Shown: positions 38,447 to 47,682 of the stretch, piece by piece
Position numbering within the stretch: position 1 is the first letter of the stretch
How the letters are laid out: the number at the start of each line of letters is the position of its first letter
NCBI RefSeq assembly: GCF_000308815.1
Contig: NZ_BAFX01000101.1
Location: 1 to 64,000, forward strand
Source: Nocardia concava NBRC 100430
GTDB taxonomy: Bacteria; Actinomycetota; Actinomycetes; Mycobacteriales; Mycobacteriaceae
Reading direction: 5' to 3'
Length of the DNA stretch: 64,000 nucleotides
Made by a program: the position numbers and the translations under genes
Notes under the pieces: model-generated
Seen by the model: the letters and a program-made list of their open reading frames with translations, nothing else
Databases searched by the model: none
What the model was told of the DNA's origin: nothing

Positions 38447-39604
38447 CTAGCCCGCGGTGACGACCGGGGCGCCGGTGCCGGCCTCGTCGCCCATGTCCTC
38501 GGCGAGGCGCATGGCCTCCTCGATGAGGGTTTCGACGATGAGGTGTTCGGGGACGGTCTTGATGACCTCGCCCTTGACGAAGATCTGGCCCTTGCCGTTG
38601 CCGGAGGCGACGCCCAGGTCGGCCTCGCGGGCCTCGCCGGGGCCGTTCACGACGCAGCCCATGACGGCCACGCGCAGCGGGACCTCCATGCCTTCCAGAC
38701 CGGCGGTGACCGCGTTGGCCAGGGTGTAGACGTCGACCTGGGCGCGACCGCAGGACGGGCAGGAGACGATCTCGAGCTTGCGGGGGCGCAGGTTGAGCGA
38801 CTGCAGGATCTGGGTGCCGACCTTGATCTCCTCGGCGGGCGGGGCCGAGAGGGAGACGCGGATGGTGTCGCCGATGCCCTCGCTCAGCAGCGCGCCGAAG
38901 GCGACGGCGGACTTGATGGTGCCCTGGAACGCCGGGCCGGCCTCGGTCACACCTAGATGCAGCGGGTAGTCGCATTTGGCGGCGAGCTGGCGGTAGGCCT
39001 CGACCATGACGACCGGGTCGTTGTGCTTGACCGAGATCTTGATGTCGCCGAAGCCGTGCTCCTCGAACAGCGACGCCTCCCACAGCGCGGACTCCACCAG
39101 CGCCTCGGGGGTGGCCTTGCCGTACTTCTCCAGCAGCCGCTTGTCCAGCGATCCGGCGTTGACGCCGATGCGCAGCGGGATGCCCGCGTCCCCGGCCGCC
39201 TTGGCGACCTCCTTGACGCGGCCGTCGAATTCCTTGATGTTGCCCGGATTCACGCGCACCGCAGCGCATCCCGCGTCGATGGCGGCGAAGATGTAGCGCG
39301 GCTGGAAGTGGATGTCGGCGATCACGGGGATCTGGGACTTCTTGGCGATGGTCGCCAGCGCGTCCGCATCCTCCTGACGCGGGCACGCCACACGCACGAT
39401 GTCGCAGCCGGACGCGGTCAGCTCCGCGATCTGCTGCAGGGTGGCATTGATGTCATGGGTCTTGGTGGTGGTCATCGACTGGACCGAAACGGGGAACTCG
39501 CTGCCCACTCCGACATTGCCCACCATCAGCTGGCGCGTCTTGCGCCGCGGTGCGAGGACGGCCGCCGGTGCGGCCGGCATCCCCAAAGCGATGGCACTGC
39601 TCAC
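38447..39604 (-). CDS. ispG: 4-hydroxy-3-methylbut-2-en-1-yl diphosphate synthase
   Basis: IspG (GcpE) reduces methylerythritol cyclodiphosphate to HMBPP in the MEP isoprenoid pathway, using a [4Fe-4S] cluster. The 385-residue protein has the TIM barrel start [20 protein letters not shown] and [12 protein letters not shown]. The C-terminal cluster ligands are in SCPSCGR and [11 protein letters not shown]. The GTG at 39604 gives the usual actinobacterial length. It belongs to the same leftward backbone as rip1 and dxr. Endonuclease V and bioB separate it from rip1 here. dxr in this window encodes an earlier step of the same pathway. Confidence 0.96.
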   Translation of the reverse strand: MSSAIALGMPAAPAAVLAPRRKTRQLMVGNVGVGSEFPVSVQSMTTTKTHDINATLQQIAELTASGCDIVRVACPRQEDADALATIAKKSQIPVIADIHFQPRYIFAAIDAGCAAVRVNPGNIKEFDGRVKEVAKAAGDAGIPLRIGVNAGSLDKRLLEKYGKATPEALVESALWEASLFEEHGFGDIKISVKHNDPVVMVEAYRQLAAKCDYPLHLGVTEAGPAFQGTIKSAVAFGALLSEGIGDTIRVSLSAPPAEEIKVGTQILQSLNLRPRKLEIVSCPSCGRAQVDVYTLANAVTAGLEGMEVPLRVAVMGCVVNGPGEAREADLGVASGNGKGQIFVKGEVIKTVPEHLIVETLIEEAMRLAEDMGDEAGTGAPVVTAG

Positions 39605-39787
39605 GATCGGCTGCCTACTTTCGACTAAGTCCTCACCCTTACCGGCTCCGAGCTTACCGAGGCTCGAATACCGGTCGCCCTGTGACGGCGGCGACAAGGG
39701 TACCCGCGCCGGATGCAGGACTCGGAATCGGCCGGGGCCTACAGTTCTTATTCGTTGCAAGTGACGTGAAGGTTTACGGTCTGAATT

Positions 39788-40486
39788 GTGAAGGTAGCGA
39801 AACCGGATTCGTGGCCCACCAGCCCCGAAGAGGCTGTGGCACTGCAAGATCTCCTGCGCACCCGGGTGGTCGCCGAAAATCCTCGGCCACCTCGTTTCCG
39901 GACGGTAGCGGGTCTCGACTCGGCCTACGACGATGCGGGCAACGTGGTCGCCGCCATAGTGGTGTTGGACGCCACAACCCTGGAAACCGTCGAGGTCGCC
40001 ACCGCCCGCGGCACCACCGACTTCCCCTACGTCCCCGGCCTCCTGGCCTTCCGCGAACTCCCCACCACCCTCGCCGCCCTCGAAAACCTCACCGTCACAC
40101 CGGATCTGTTCGTCTGCGACTCCCAGGGCCTGGCCCACCCCCGCCGCTTCGGCTTCGCCTGCCACCTCGGCCTCCTCACCGGCATCCCCACCCTCGGCGT
40201 GGCCAAGAACGCCTGGGGCGACTACGACGAACCCGGCCCCGAGCGGGGCTCCTCCAGCGTGATCACCATCGACGGCGACCCGGTCGGCCGCGCCCTCCGC
40301 ACCCGCACCGACGTGAAACCGGTCTTCGTCTCGGTCGGCCACCTCATCGACCTCGACACCGCCTGCACCCAGGTCCTAGCCCTCACCCCCGAATACCGCC
40401 AACCCGAAACCACCCGCCGAGCCGACCACCTCTGCCGCCAACTCCTCCGCGACATCGCCGCCACCGGGGCGGCTCGCCAGGACTGA
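39788..40486 (+). CDS. nfi: Endonuclease V
   Basis: A 232-residue deaminated-base repair nuclease that nicks DNA one base 3' of hypoxanthine and other deaminated bases. Active-site motifs are [10 protein letters not shown] (first catalytic aspartate), [10 protein letters not shown] (catalytic glutamate) and [16 protein letters not shown]. The family usually has DGQG, so DSQG is a conservative variant. The GTG start is at 39788. It is divergent from ispG (183 bp apart) and converges with the TerD-HNH gene 11 bp downstream. Confidence 0.92.
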   Translation: MKVAKPDSWPTSPEEAVALQDLLRTRVVAENPRPPRFRTVAGLDSAYDDAGNVVAAIVVLDATTLETVEVATARGTTDFPYVPGLLAFRELPTTLAALENLTVTPDLFVCDSQGLAHPRRFGFACHLGLLTGIPTLGVAKNAWGDYDEPGPERGSSSVITIDGDPVGRALRTRTDVKPVFVSVGHLIDLDTACTQVLALTPEYRQPETTRRADHLCRQLLRDIAATGAARQD

Positions 40487-40497
40487 CCCCGTCGGCC

Positions 40498-42042
40498 CTA
40501 CATCCGCGCGCCCTTGGCCAGATTGCAGCGGCGGCAAAGGATTTGCAGATTGTCGACACTGGTCGCACCGCCCCTGCTCCAGGGGATGACGTGGTCGAAT
40601 TCGAGGTATTCCTGGGCGCCGCACTCGACGCATTTGCCGCCGTCGCGCTGCCAGACCCGGGTCTTCACATCTTGCGGAATCGCCCGGGAGTCCCGTTCGC
40701 CCGGTGCGAGCACGAGACGTTTGGCGACCCGCAGCGTGCCTTCCAGCACCGCGGCGACGTATTCGGCGTCGGGCACGCGGTAGCTGCCGCCGCCCTTGGC
40801 GGTGGTGGCGGCGATGACGACGGTGTCGTACTCGCGCCGGATGGAAACGATCTTGGTCCAGGGCAGTTCGGCTCCGGCCCCGGTTCCGATGAAGCGCAGC
40901 TTCTTGCTGCTGCCGATGAGCCGTCCGGTGCTGTGTTTCGGGCCGCTGGCGAGGTGTCTGATCTGCACCGCGTTCACGTCCACGTGCAGCAGTTCGTCGG
41001 CCTCGAGGTGCAGGTCGGGGCGATTCACGCGGGGCAGCTCACCGGCCTTCACCTGGGTGAGCGCTCGACCACGCAGCATCCGCTGCCGCAGCTGTTCGAT
41101 GGGCCGGCCCATGGCGGACAGATCCGCCGCGGCGTGCAACTCGGCGACGGTGCGATCGAAATCGTCGAGCTCCCCCTGCTCGATCTCGTTGTCCGCGAAG
41201 GCGAAAGCCACCACTCGCTCGAGGTGCGCCAAGGCCAGCGGCCGCAAGGCCTCGCGACCGGCCAGATCGCTGATCATCTGGTAGCGCAACATGATCCAGA
41301 GTTCGTCCCAGCGCGGCCCGCGCGGACCGGTCGCGGTGAGGACCTGCCAAGCCTGAGCGCGCCAGGTCTCCAGTATCTGCCCGTACGTCGCCGGGTCGTG
41401 TGGCGGATGCGACTTCCAGCGCTCCTCGGTCCACGCCGTGCCGCTCCACCACCGCAGCCGATCCGGATCCCCCGGCATCTCGTACCAGCCCGGCGCCAAC
41501 GCGACCGGCGGCGGAACGCTCGCCTCCGGCGACGGTAGCGGGTCATCGTCCACCGTGACGCCGAATTCCTCTGCGAGACCACGCAATCCGCTGTCCCAGC
41601 CCTGCCCCACGGCGCGGAATCGCCAGCCGCCCGCGCGCCGATAGAACTCGCCGAGGACCATGGCCTGCACTGCGTCCATGCGCGACACCGCGTATCGGAG
41701 CACGGGCCGCCCGGCCTCCTGAACGCTCAGCGCCAGCCCCGGAATCTCCCGAAACGAACCGGCGGCAACCGATCCCGCGATCACGACCCGATCGACTCCG
41801 GATTCGATTCCCCGCAGGTCCACCGCCAGAACCGCTCGCCCGGCCGTAACCTCTTGCAGCACTACGGCTCCGGACGGATGCCGGGGCGCGTTGAAGAAGA
41901 CGAAATCGTCATCGGATCGGATCCGCCCCGTCTCGGCCAGTAGCAGTGCTTGCGGATCGACCTCCTGCCCCGAACCCCATTCCAGCACCACCGAGACGGC
42001 CGATGCGGCCACGCGCGTATTCGCCCCACGCGTCAACTCCAC
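40498..42042 (-). CDS. TerD - DUF2510 - HNH nuclease fusion protein
   Basis: A 514-residue protein with three recognisable parts. Residues 1-165 resemble a TerD calcium-binding domain (VVLEWGSGQEVDPQALLLAETGRIRSDDDFVFF is cut here to ELTRGANTRV... and DDDFVFFNAP). Near residues 184-205 a DUF2510 motif, PGWYEMPGDPDRLRWWSGTAW, is shortened by one family residue. The middle is helical (FAFADNEIEQGELDDFD). The C-terminal HNH nuclease has KCVECGAQ, LEFDHVIPWSRGG, DNLQILC and RRCNLAKG. The GTG at 42042 starts at the canonical TerD N-terminus. TerD proteins serve tellurite and phage-stress responses; a nuclease tail suggests a defence role, by inference only. Confidence 0.75.
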   Translation of the reverse strand: MELTRGANTRVAASAVSVVLEWGSGQEVDPQALLLAETGRIRSDDDFVFFNAPRHPSGAVVLQEVTAGRAVLAVDLRGIESGVDRVVIAGSVAAGSFREIPGLALSVQEAGRPVLRYAVSRMDAVQAMVLGEFYRRAGGWRFRAVGQGWDSGLRGLAEEFGVTVDDDPLPSPEASVPPPVALAPGWYEMPGDPDRLRWWSGTAWTEERWKSHPPHDPATYGQILETWRAQAWQVLTATGPRGPRWDELWIMLRYQMISDLAGREALRPLALAHLERVVAFAFADNEIEQGELDDFDRTVAELHAAADLSAMGRPIEQLRQRMLRGRALTQVKAGELPRVNRPDLHLEADELLHVDVNAVQIRHLASGPKHSTGRLIGSSKKLRFIGTGAGAELPWTKIVSIRREYDTVVIAATTAKGGGSYRVPDAEYVAAVLEGTLRVAKRLVLAPGERDSRAIPQDVKTRVWQRDGGKCVECGAQEYLEFDHVIPWSRGGATSVDNLQILCRRCNLAKGARM

Positions 42043-42137
42043 GACGCAAACCCCAATTCCTCGTGCGCATTTCGCTACCGGGACACAGTACTCATCCACC
42101 CTGACACGCGGACGAGTCCGCTGCACACAGCCATACT

Positions 42138-42150
42138 TGAACAGTGTTCA
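42138..42150. promoter_or_regulatory. BioQ-type operator upstream of bioB
   Basis: TGAAC-AGT-GTTCA is a perfect 13-bp palindrome within CTTGAACAGTGTTCAAG (42136-42152), 23 bp before the bioB ATG. It matches the TGAAC-N3-GTTCA-type motif I recall for BioQ, the TetR-family biotin repressor of corynebacteria and mycobacteria. Confidence 0.75.
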
Positions 42151-42173
42151 AGCTCGAGGTAGGTTGCGTTGGC

Positions 42174-43238
42174 ATGACGAGTGGATTGTTGAACCTGTTG
42201 GCGGACAAGGCGTTACGGAAGGTGGCTCCCACGAGGGCGGAAGGGTTGGCGCTGTTGGCGGGTTCGGAACCGCTGATCGACGTGATCGCCGCGGGATCAC
42301 GGGTGCGGCGCGAGTTCTTCGGGATGCGCGTCAAGCTGAACACGATCATCAATATGAAAAGCGGTTTGTGTCCGGAGGATTGCGGCTACTGCTCCCAGCG
42401 CCTCGGTTCGAAATCCGAGGTCCTCAAGTACTCGTGGATTTCACCGGACGAAGCGGCTCGGATCGCTGATCGCGCGATCGGCGCGGGCGCGAAGCGGGTT
42501 TGCCTCGTCGCCAGCGGGCGGGGGCCCGGCGAGCGCGACATCACCCGGATCGAAAACACCATCGCCGCAATCAAAGCCGACAATCCGAACGTCGAGATCT
42601 GCGCGTGCCTGGGGTTACTGAACGAGGGACAGGCCGAACGGCTCGCGGCGGCGGGTGCGCACGCCTACTCCCACAACCTCAATACGGCGGAAGCCCGCTA
42701 CTCGGAGATCTGCACGACGCACACCTTCGCCGACCGAGTGGACACGCTCGCACGCGCCGGTGCGGCCGGATTGTCGCCGTGCTCCGGGGCGATTTTCGGC
42801 ATGGGCGAGTCCGATGCGGACATCGTCGATGTGGCCATCGCACTGCGCGAACTCGACCCGGACTCGGTGCCGGTGAATTTCCTGATTCCATTCGAGGGCA
42901 CCCCGCTGGGCGACCGGTGGGACCTCACCCCGCAGCGCTGCCTGCGCATCCTCGCGCTGTTCCGGTTCTTCTTCCCCGACGTCGAGGTCCGGCTCGCGGG
43001 CGGTCGCGAGATCCACCTGCGCAGCCTGCAGCCCTTGGCGCTGCACCTGGCCAACTCGATCTTCCTGGGCGACTACCTGACCAGCGAGGGCCAGCCCGGC
43101 GTCGACGACCGCCAGATGATCAGCGATGCCGGATTCACCATCGAGGGCGCGGACGAGCAATCACTCCCGCAGCCTCGCCACGACCTCGTCGCGCTGCGAC
43201 GCCGAGGCGCGGGAACAGACCTGCCCGCCAACTCCTGA
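42174..43238 (+). CDS. bioB: Biotin synthase (radical SAM)
   Basis: BioB inserts sulfur into dethiobiotin to make biotin. The 354-residue protein has the radical SAM [4Fe-4S] motif CPEDCGYC (Cys66, Cys70, Cys73). The [2Fe-2S] region residues include CACLGLL and [10 protein letters not shown] (the conserved arginine). [11 protein letters not shown] matches the YNHNLDT-type motif. The ATG at 42174 is preferred to a GTG at 42144, which lies inside the BioQ-like palindrome. No other biotin gene is adjacent, so this is a stand-alone, separately controlled bioB. Confidence 0.93.
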   Translation: MTSGLLNLLADKALRKVAPTRAEGLALLAGSEPLIDVIAAGSRVRREFFGMRVKLNTIINMKSGLCPEDCGYCSQRLGSKSEVLKYSWISPDEAARIADRAIGAGAKRVCLVASGRGPGERDITRIENTIAAIKADNPNVEICACLGLLNEGQAERLAAAGAHAYSHNLNTAEARYSEICTTHTFADRVDTLARAGAAGLSPCSGAIFGMGESDADIVDVAIALRELDPDSVPVNFLIPFEGTPLGDRWDLTPQRCLRILALFRFFFPDVEVRLAGGREIHLRSLQPLALHLANSIFLGDYLTSEGQPGVDDRQMISDAGFTIEGADEQSLPQPRHDLVALRRRGAGTDLPANS

Positions 43239-43263
43239 GGCGATTCCCCAAGCGCGGCAAGCG

Positions 43264-44466
43264 CTATGGGAACAGCTTCACCGGGTTCACGATGTCGGCG
43301 ACCAGGGTGAGGATCATGTACGCGCCGCCTATGACGACCACGACGTAGGTCGCCGGGAGCAGTTTCAGGTAGTCGACGGGAGCGCCGTCCGGCAGGCCCT
43401 TGCGGTTGCGGAAGAGGTTGCGGAGCTTCTCGTAGATGACCACGGCCATGTGGCCGCCGTCCAACGGCAGCAACGGAAGCAGGTTGAAGGCGCCCAGGAA
43501 GAAGTTGAGGCTGGCCAGGGTCAGGATGAAGATCGACCAGAGGCCGTGCTCGGCGGTCTCGCCGCCGATCTTGCTGGCGCCGTAGACCGAAACCGGAGTT
43601 TCCGGGTCGCGGACGCCGCCGGTGACGGCATGCCAGAGGTCGACGACCTTGGCGGGCATCTTGGCGAGGGATTCGACGGTCCGGACGGCGAGCTGGCCGG
43701 TGAAGGCGCCCGAGGCGGGAATGGCGGCCAGGACGTTGTATTTGACCGGCTCGTAGATGGTCTTCTGGACGCCGACCTTGGCGACGGTCCGGGCCTTGCC
43801 GTCCTTGTCGTAGACCACCGCCATCTGCGGGGTGATCGGGAGCTGCAGGGTGCGGCCGTCGCGGTCGACGGTGTAGGTGAAGGTGCCGGTCTGCTTCTGG
43901 GTCTGGGTGGTGAAGTCGTCCCAGCTCTTGATCGGGACGCCGTTGACCGCGGTCACCTTGTCACCGGGCTGCAGGCCGGCCAGCTCGGCCGGACCGGAAC
44001 CGGTGCAGTCGTCGTACTTGGACCGGTCCGCCTTCATGTCGGACACGCAGATCAGCTTGCCCACCTGGGTTTCCGGCGGGGAATCCAGGCGCGGCAGCCC
44101 CCAGCCGACGGCCAGCACCACGATCAGTAGGAAGCCGATCAGGAAGTTCATCAGGATGCCGCCGGACATGACCAGCAGCCGCTTCCAGGTGGCCTGCCGG
44201 TACATGGCCCGGTCGAGCTCCTCGGGCTCGAGTTCGTCGAGGGCGGTCATGCCCGCGATATCGCAGAAGCCGCCCAGCGGCAGCGCCTTGAGACCGTATT
44301 CGGTCTCGCCGCGCTTCCACGAGAACACCTTGGGCCCGAAGCCGATGAAGTAGCGCCGCACCTTCATGCCGGTGGCCTGCGCGGTCCACATGTGACCGCA
44401 TTCGTGCAGGGCGACCGAGGCCGTGATCCCGAGGGCGAACAGTATGAAGCCGATCGCGTAGCCCAT
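43264..44466 (-). CDS. rip1: Site-2 protease, Rip1/RseP family (M50 zinc metalloprotease)
   Basis: A 400-residue intramembrane protease that cleaves anti-sigma factors and other membrane substrates. The first helix carries the zinc motif HECGH (residues 21-25). A PDZ domain follows (about 130-220; AGLQPGDKVTAVNGVPIKSW). The second active-site motif is LLPLDGGH in the third helix. About four membrane helices in total. It lies 22 bp after dxr on the same strand, as Rv2869c follows dxr in M. tuberculosis, and converges with bioB. Confidence 0.94.
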   Translation of the reverse strand: MGYAIGFILFALGITASVALHECGHMWTAQATGMKVRRYFIGFGPKVFSWKRGETEYGLKALPLGGFCDIAGMTALDELEPEELDRAMYRQATWKRLLVMSGGILMNFLIGFLLIVVLAVGWGLPRLDSPPETQVGKLICVSDMKADRSKYDDCTGSGPAELAGLQPGDKVTAVNGVPIKSWDDFTTQTQKQTGTFTYTVDRDGRTLQLPITPQMAVVYDKDGKARTVAKVGVQKTIYEPVKYNVLAAIPASGAFTGQLAVRTVESLAKMPAKVVDLWHAVTGGVRDPETPVSVYGASKIGGETAEHGLWSIFILTLASLNFFLGAFNLLPLLPLDGGHMAVVIYEKLRNLFRNRKGLPDGAPVDYLKLLPATYVVVVIGGAYMILTLVADIVNPVKLFP

Positions 44467-44488
44467 CCGGTTACGAACCCTCCTGCTG

Positions 44489-45628
44489 TCAGCCGCGCAC
44501 GAGCGTGCGTGCGGTGTCGCGCGCCCACGTATCGGCCGCGAGCACCTCGTCCAAGCTACCGGGTTCGACCGACCAGCGGTCGGCGGACTCCACGACGCGC
44601 GCCACCGTGCGCACGATGTCGGGGAATCGGATGAGTCCGTCCAGGAAGGCCTGCACCGCGATCTCGTTGGCGGCGTTGTAGACCGCGGTCACGCAACCAC
44701 CGGCCTCACCGGCGCGGCGGGCCAGCTCGACGGCCGGGAAGACCCGATTGTCGACCGGTTCGAAGGTCCAGGTGGACGCGGTGGAGAAATCGCAGGCGGC
44801 GGCCGCGCCCGGCACCCGGTCCGGCCAGCCCAGGGCCAGCGCGATGGGCAGCTTCATATCGGGCGGGCTGGCCTGGGCCAAGGTCGAGCCGTCCTTGAAG
44901 GTGACCATGGAATGCACGATGGACTGCGGGTGCACGGTCACGTCGATATCCGCGTAGGGCACCCCGAACAGCAGGTGCGTCTCGATCAGCTCGAGGCCCT
45001 TGTTCACCAGCGACGCCGAGTTCAGCGTGTTCATCGGACCCATGGACCAGGTCGGATGCGTCTTGGCCTCGGCCGGATTCACCGACTCCAGCATCTCGGT
45101 GGTCCAGCCCCGGAACGGCCCGCCCGAGGCGGTCAGCACCAGCTTCGCGACCTCGTCGGCGCGCCCGCCGCGCAGGCACTGGGCCAGCGCCGAATGCTCG
45201 GAGTCCACCGGCACGATCTGCCCCGGCTTGGCCGCCCGCGTCACCAGCGAACCGCCCGCCACCAGAGATTCCTTGTTGGCCAAGGCAAGCCGCCGCCCCG
45301 ATTCCAGGGTGGCCAGCGTCGGCTCCAGCCCGAGCGAACCGACCAGCGCGTTCAACACCACATCGGCGTCGGTACGCCGCACCAGCTCGGTAGCGGCGTC
45401 CGGACCGGCCAGCGCCACACCGAGTTTCGCCGCCGCGGCCTCGTCCGCCACCGCCACGTTGGTGGTCCCGGTCGCCGCGATCTGCTGAGCCAGCAGCTCC
45501 GTATTGCCCCCGCGCGCCGCCAGACCCACCACCTCGAAACGGTCGGGATTGGCAGCGATCACCTCCAGCGCCTGCGTACCAATCGACCCGGTGCTGCCCA
45601 GCAGCAGAACTCTCACAACGTCCGACAC
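44489..45628 (-). CDS. dxr: 1-deoxy-D-xylulose-5-phosphate reductoisomerase
   Basis: Dxr makes 2-C-methyl-D-erythritol 4-phosphate with NADPH, the first committed MEP step. The 379-residue protein starts [17 protein letters not shown], the NADPH-binding P-loop. Active-site segments are [16 protein letters not shown] (metal ligands), [10 protein letters not shown] and [15 protein letters not shown]. The GTG at 45628 puts the Rossmann motif at residues 10-17. It heads the leftward dxr-rip1 unit and works in the same pathway as ispG. Confidence 0.96.
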   Translation of the reverse strand: MSDVVRVLLLGSTGSIGTQALEVIAANPDRFEVVGLAARGGNTELLAQQIAATGTTNVAVADEAAAAKLGVALAGPDAATELVRRTDADVVLNALVGSLGLEPTLATLESGRRLALANKESLVAGGSLVTRAAKPGQIVPVDSEHSALAQCLRGGRADEVAKLVLTASGGPFRGWTTEMLESVNPAEAKTHPTWSMGPMNTLNSASLVNKGLELIETHLLFGVPYADIDVTVHPQSIVHSMVTFKDGSTLAQASPPDMKLPIALALGWPDRVPGAAAACDFSTASTWTFEPVDNRVFPAVELARRAGEAGGCVTAVYNAANEIAVQAFLDGLIRFPDIVRTVARVVESADRWSVEPGSLDEVLAADTWARDTARTLVRG

Positions 45629-45871
45629 GCGCCTATTCTCTCCTGCCCCGATCTCGAATCCGCTTCGCCCCAATGCCGCCGATCCCACCCTTGATGGGCG
45701 TGGGTGTTTCGGGACCTCCGCCAGAGTCGGCGACACGCCCACCTCGCTCCGGGGTTTCAGAGGCTTGCCCCTGAGAGTTACGAGAGTTGTCCATCCCCCC
45801 TGCTGGCTACGACGCCGGGTCGTATGTCACGATATTGCCCAGCAATCGATTCGAGCCGTAAAGGAGCCAAA

Positions 45872-46156
45872 GTGGCCGCCACGGAACTGGAACCCGCGCA
45901 CCCGAAGGATGTCGTCACCAAGGTCGACACCGCCGAGGTTCCGTCCGCCGCGTGGGGCTGGAGCGGTGAATCGCGCCGGACCGCCCGCGCCGCCGGTTGG
46001 GTCGTCGTCGTGATCCTGCTGGCCATGCTGTTCGAGAACCAGCAGGGCAGCTCGTCGGGCACCGGCAATGTCGGTTACATCTTCCTGATCCTGTTCGCGG
46101 TCGGCATCGCCTTCATCCTGATCCGCGATTCGATCCTGTCGCGCCGCCCGCGCTAG
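45872..46156 (+). CDS. DUF2631 membrane protein
   Basis: A 94-residue protein with a hydrophilic N-terminal 40 residues (EVPSAAWGWSGESRR) and two membrane helices (AGWVVVVILLAMLF and VGYIFLILFAVGIAFILI). This layout matches DUF2631 proteins of mycolic-acid bacteria, and Rv2876 lies near dxr in M. tuberculosis. The GTG start follows a strong AAGGAG. Divergent from dxr. Function unknown. Confidence 0.8.
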   Translation: MAATELEPAHPKDVVTKVDTAEVPSAAWGWSGESRRTARAAGWVVVVILLAMLFENQQGSSSGTGNVGYIFLILFAVGIAFILIRDSILSRRPR

Positions 46157-46191
46157 TCGCCCCGGCGCACATTTCCGACGCGTAATCCCTT

Positions 46192-46216
46192 GCCCCACCG
46201 ACTCGTTCGGTGGGGC
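46192..46216 (+). terminator. Terminator after the DUF2631 gene
   Basis: Perfect 10-bp stem GCCCCACCGA / TCGGTGGGGC with a 5-nt loop, followed by ATTCGGGTTTTG, 35 bp after the stop. Confidence 0.8.
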
Positions 46217-46289
46217 ATTCGGGTTTTGTCGGTGTCTTGCGGCACACTCGCTAGCGTCCCAACGCAGTACGAGTAACCGGAGACATCAC

Positions 46290-46601
46290 ATGCGCAAGCT
46301 CCTGCCGTCCGCCCTGGTCGCCGTGGCCGCCACCGCCGCGCTGCTGGTCGGCCCCACCGGCACCGCCCACGCCCAGTCCTGGGCCTGCGGCACCGCCGTC
46401 GATCTCATCAACGCCGCCATCGACCAGTACCCCAACGGCATCGACAACGACGGTCAGAAGGCGCTGGCCGCCAAGCTGCTCGGCATCGACGCCTCCGGTT
46501 CGGACAAGGCGGCCATCGCGGCCTTCGCCACCGCGCTCATCGACGACAATGTCACCGATCTGAGCGACGCGATCGACGCGTTCAACGCTTCCTGCGCGTA
46601 A
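46290..46601 (+). CDS. Small secreted protein with two-cysteine mature domain
   Basis: A 103-residue exported protein. The signal peptide (MRKLLPSALVAVAATAALLVG) ends at a probable AHA cleavage site near residue 28. The mature 75 residues are helical and acidic, with cysteines at both ends (SWACGTAVDL and NASCA), likely joined by a disulfide. No family recognised. A terminator follows. Confidence 0.7.
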   Translation: MRKLLPSALVAVAATAALLVGPTGTAHAQSWACGTAVDLINAAIDQYPNGIDNDGQKALAAKLLGIDASGSDKAAIAAFATALIDDNVTDLSDAIDAFNASCA

Positions 46602-46644
46602 GCACTGCCGCGCGCTCACACCTGACCGAGGGCGCGCACACGAA

Positions 46645-46678
46645 TCGGGCCGGATCGCATTCCAGCGATCCGGCCCGA
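46645..46678. terminator. Strong terminator between converging secreted-protein genes
   Basis: Perfect 14-bp stem TCGGGCCGGATCGC / GCGATCCGGCCCGA with a 6-nt loop, followed by ATTCTATTG. Confidence 0.82.
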
Positions 46679-46771
46679 ATTCTATTGTCCCGCAACAACT
46701 CCTGCATAGTCGCCACGGGTGCCACGATCCGGTCCGACCGTGGTGGTCCCGGTCGGTCCCGGGTCAGCGGC

Positions 46772-47428
46772 TCAGTTGTCGGCCGCGGTCGGCGCGAGCA
46801 GCCGGGAACCCAGACCCAGGCCGATCGCGACGGCGGCGACGCCACCGGTCAGCACCAGCCCGGCCGCGGCACCGATCGGGATGCCGATGCCGGCGCCCAT
46901 CAGGCAGCCGCCGATCCAGCCCGGGAGCAGCACCGGGGTGCCGAGGACCGCGCCGAGCGCGCAGCCGCCGACGCCGCCGATCAGGGTGCCGATCAGGGTG
47001 CCCATGCCGGTCGCGATGCCGAACTGCGACGAGGCCGCGGACCAGGCGGCATCCTGGTCGGCCTGGCTGGCGACGTTGTGCAGCACGGGGGCCGGGGTGG
47101 CGGCGGCCGGGTCCATGTTGGGGGTGAAAGTGGCGGTGTTGCCGTCGATCTGGGCAGCCACCGGGTGGGCCAGCCCGTCCGTCTGGAAGGACAGCGGGAA
47201 CGCGGTCACCAGGCCGCCGTCGGCGTCGAGCACCTGGAACTGCCCGTCCTGCTGGGTGAGCGAACCGAGATCGGTCTTCAGCACGACCGAAGCGCCTTCG
47301 ATCTTGGCGTCCCAGTGAATGGCGTCGGCCGTGGGTGCCGGGGCGGGATCGGCGTAGGCGGTGCCGGCGCTGATTCCGAGGGCCGCGATGGCCAGGGCCG
47401 AGGTGGCGGCGAACTTCTTGAATCGCAT
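46772..47428 (-). CDS. Secreted glycine-zipper protein, paralogue 1
   Basis: A 218-residue exported protein. The signal peptide MRFKKFAATSALAIAALG is cleaved near AYADPAPAP. The mature N-terminal half (about 35-115) is predicted beta-rich (HWDAKIEGASVVLKTDLGSL). The C-terminal half is a hydrophobic glycine zipper (GTLIGTLIGGVGGCALGAVLG and GWIGGCLMGAGIGIPIGAAAG) with two cysteines. The same architecture occurs in the gene at 47683. Glycine zippers often mark membrane-inserting or pore-like proteins, so a surface or envelope role is inferred. Confidence 0.75.
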   Translation of the reverse strand: MRFKKFAATSALAIAALGISAGTAYADPAPAPTADAIHWDAKIEGASVVLKTDLGSLTQQDGQFQVLDADGGLVTAFPLSFQTDGLAHPVAAQIDGNTATFTPNMDPAAATPAPVLHNVASQADQDAAWSAASSQFGIATGMGTLIGTLIGGVGGCALGAVLGTPVLLPGWIGGCLMGAGIGIPIGAAAGLVLTGGVAAVAIGLGLGSRLLAPTAADN

Positions 47429-47625
47429 TACTTCTCGTCGCTTTCTTGAACGGGCGCTTCCCTCCAGGGAGCGAGGTCCTCATCGAGCACCCGGTACAAG
47501 AAAACCCAGCAAATGTTGCCTAGTTGTTGCTAAAACGTGGCGATAACAGGACTTTGAGTAGGTTTTGCGTAAATGTCATGTTCCATAGCTATTGGTACAA
47601 CGCTTGCAGCAATCTCTTGGAATAC

Positions 47626-47666
47626 GAAAAAGGCCCCTCCCAACAGGTGTCGGAGCGGGCCTTTTG
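47626..47666 (-). terminator. Rho-independent terminator of glycine-zipper paralogue 2
   Basis: On the leftward strand a stem with AAAAGGCCC / GGGGCCTTTTT arms plus an inner TCC/GGA pair ends in five T residues, 17 bp after the stop at 47683. Confidence 0.88.
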
Positions 47667-47682
47667 CGTCGCGAACTTCCGG

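Noticed and set aside
42144-42173. GTG at 42144 as the bioB start
   Set aside because: It lies inside the BioQ-like palindrome, lacks a ribosome site, and family members start near [14 protein letters not shown].
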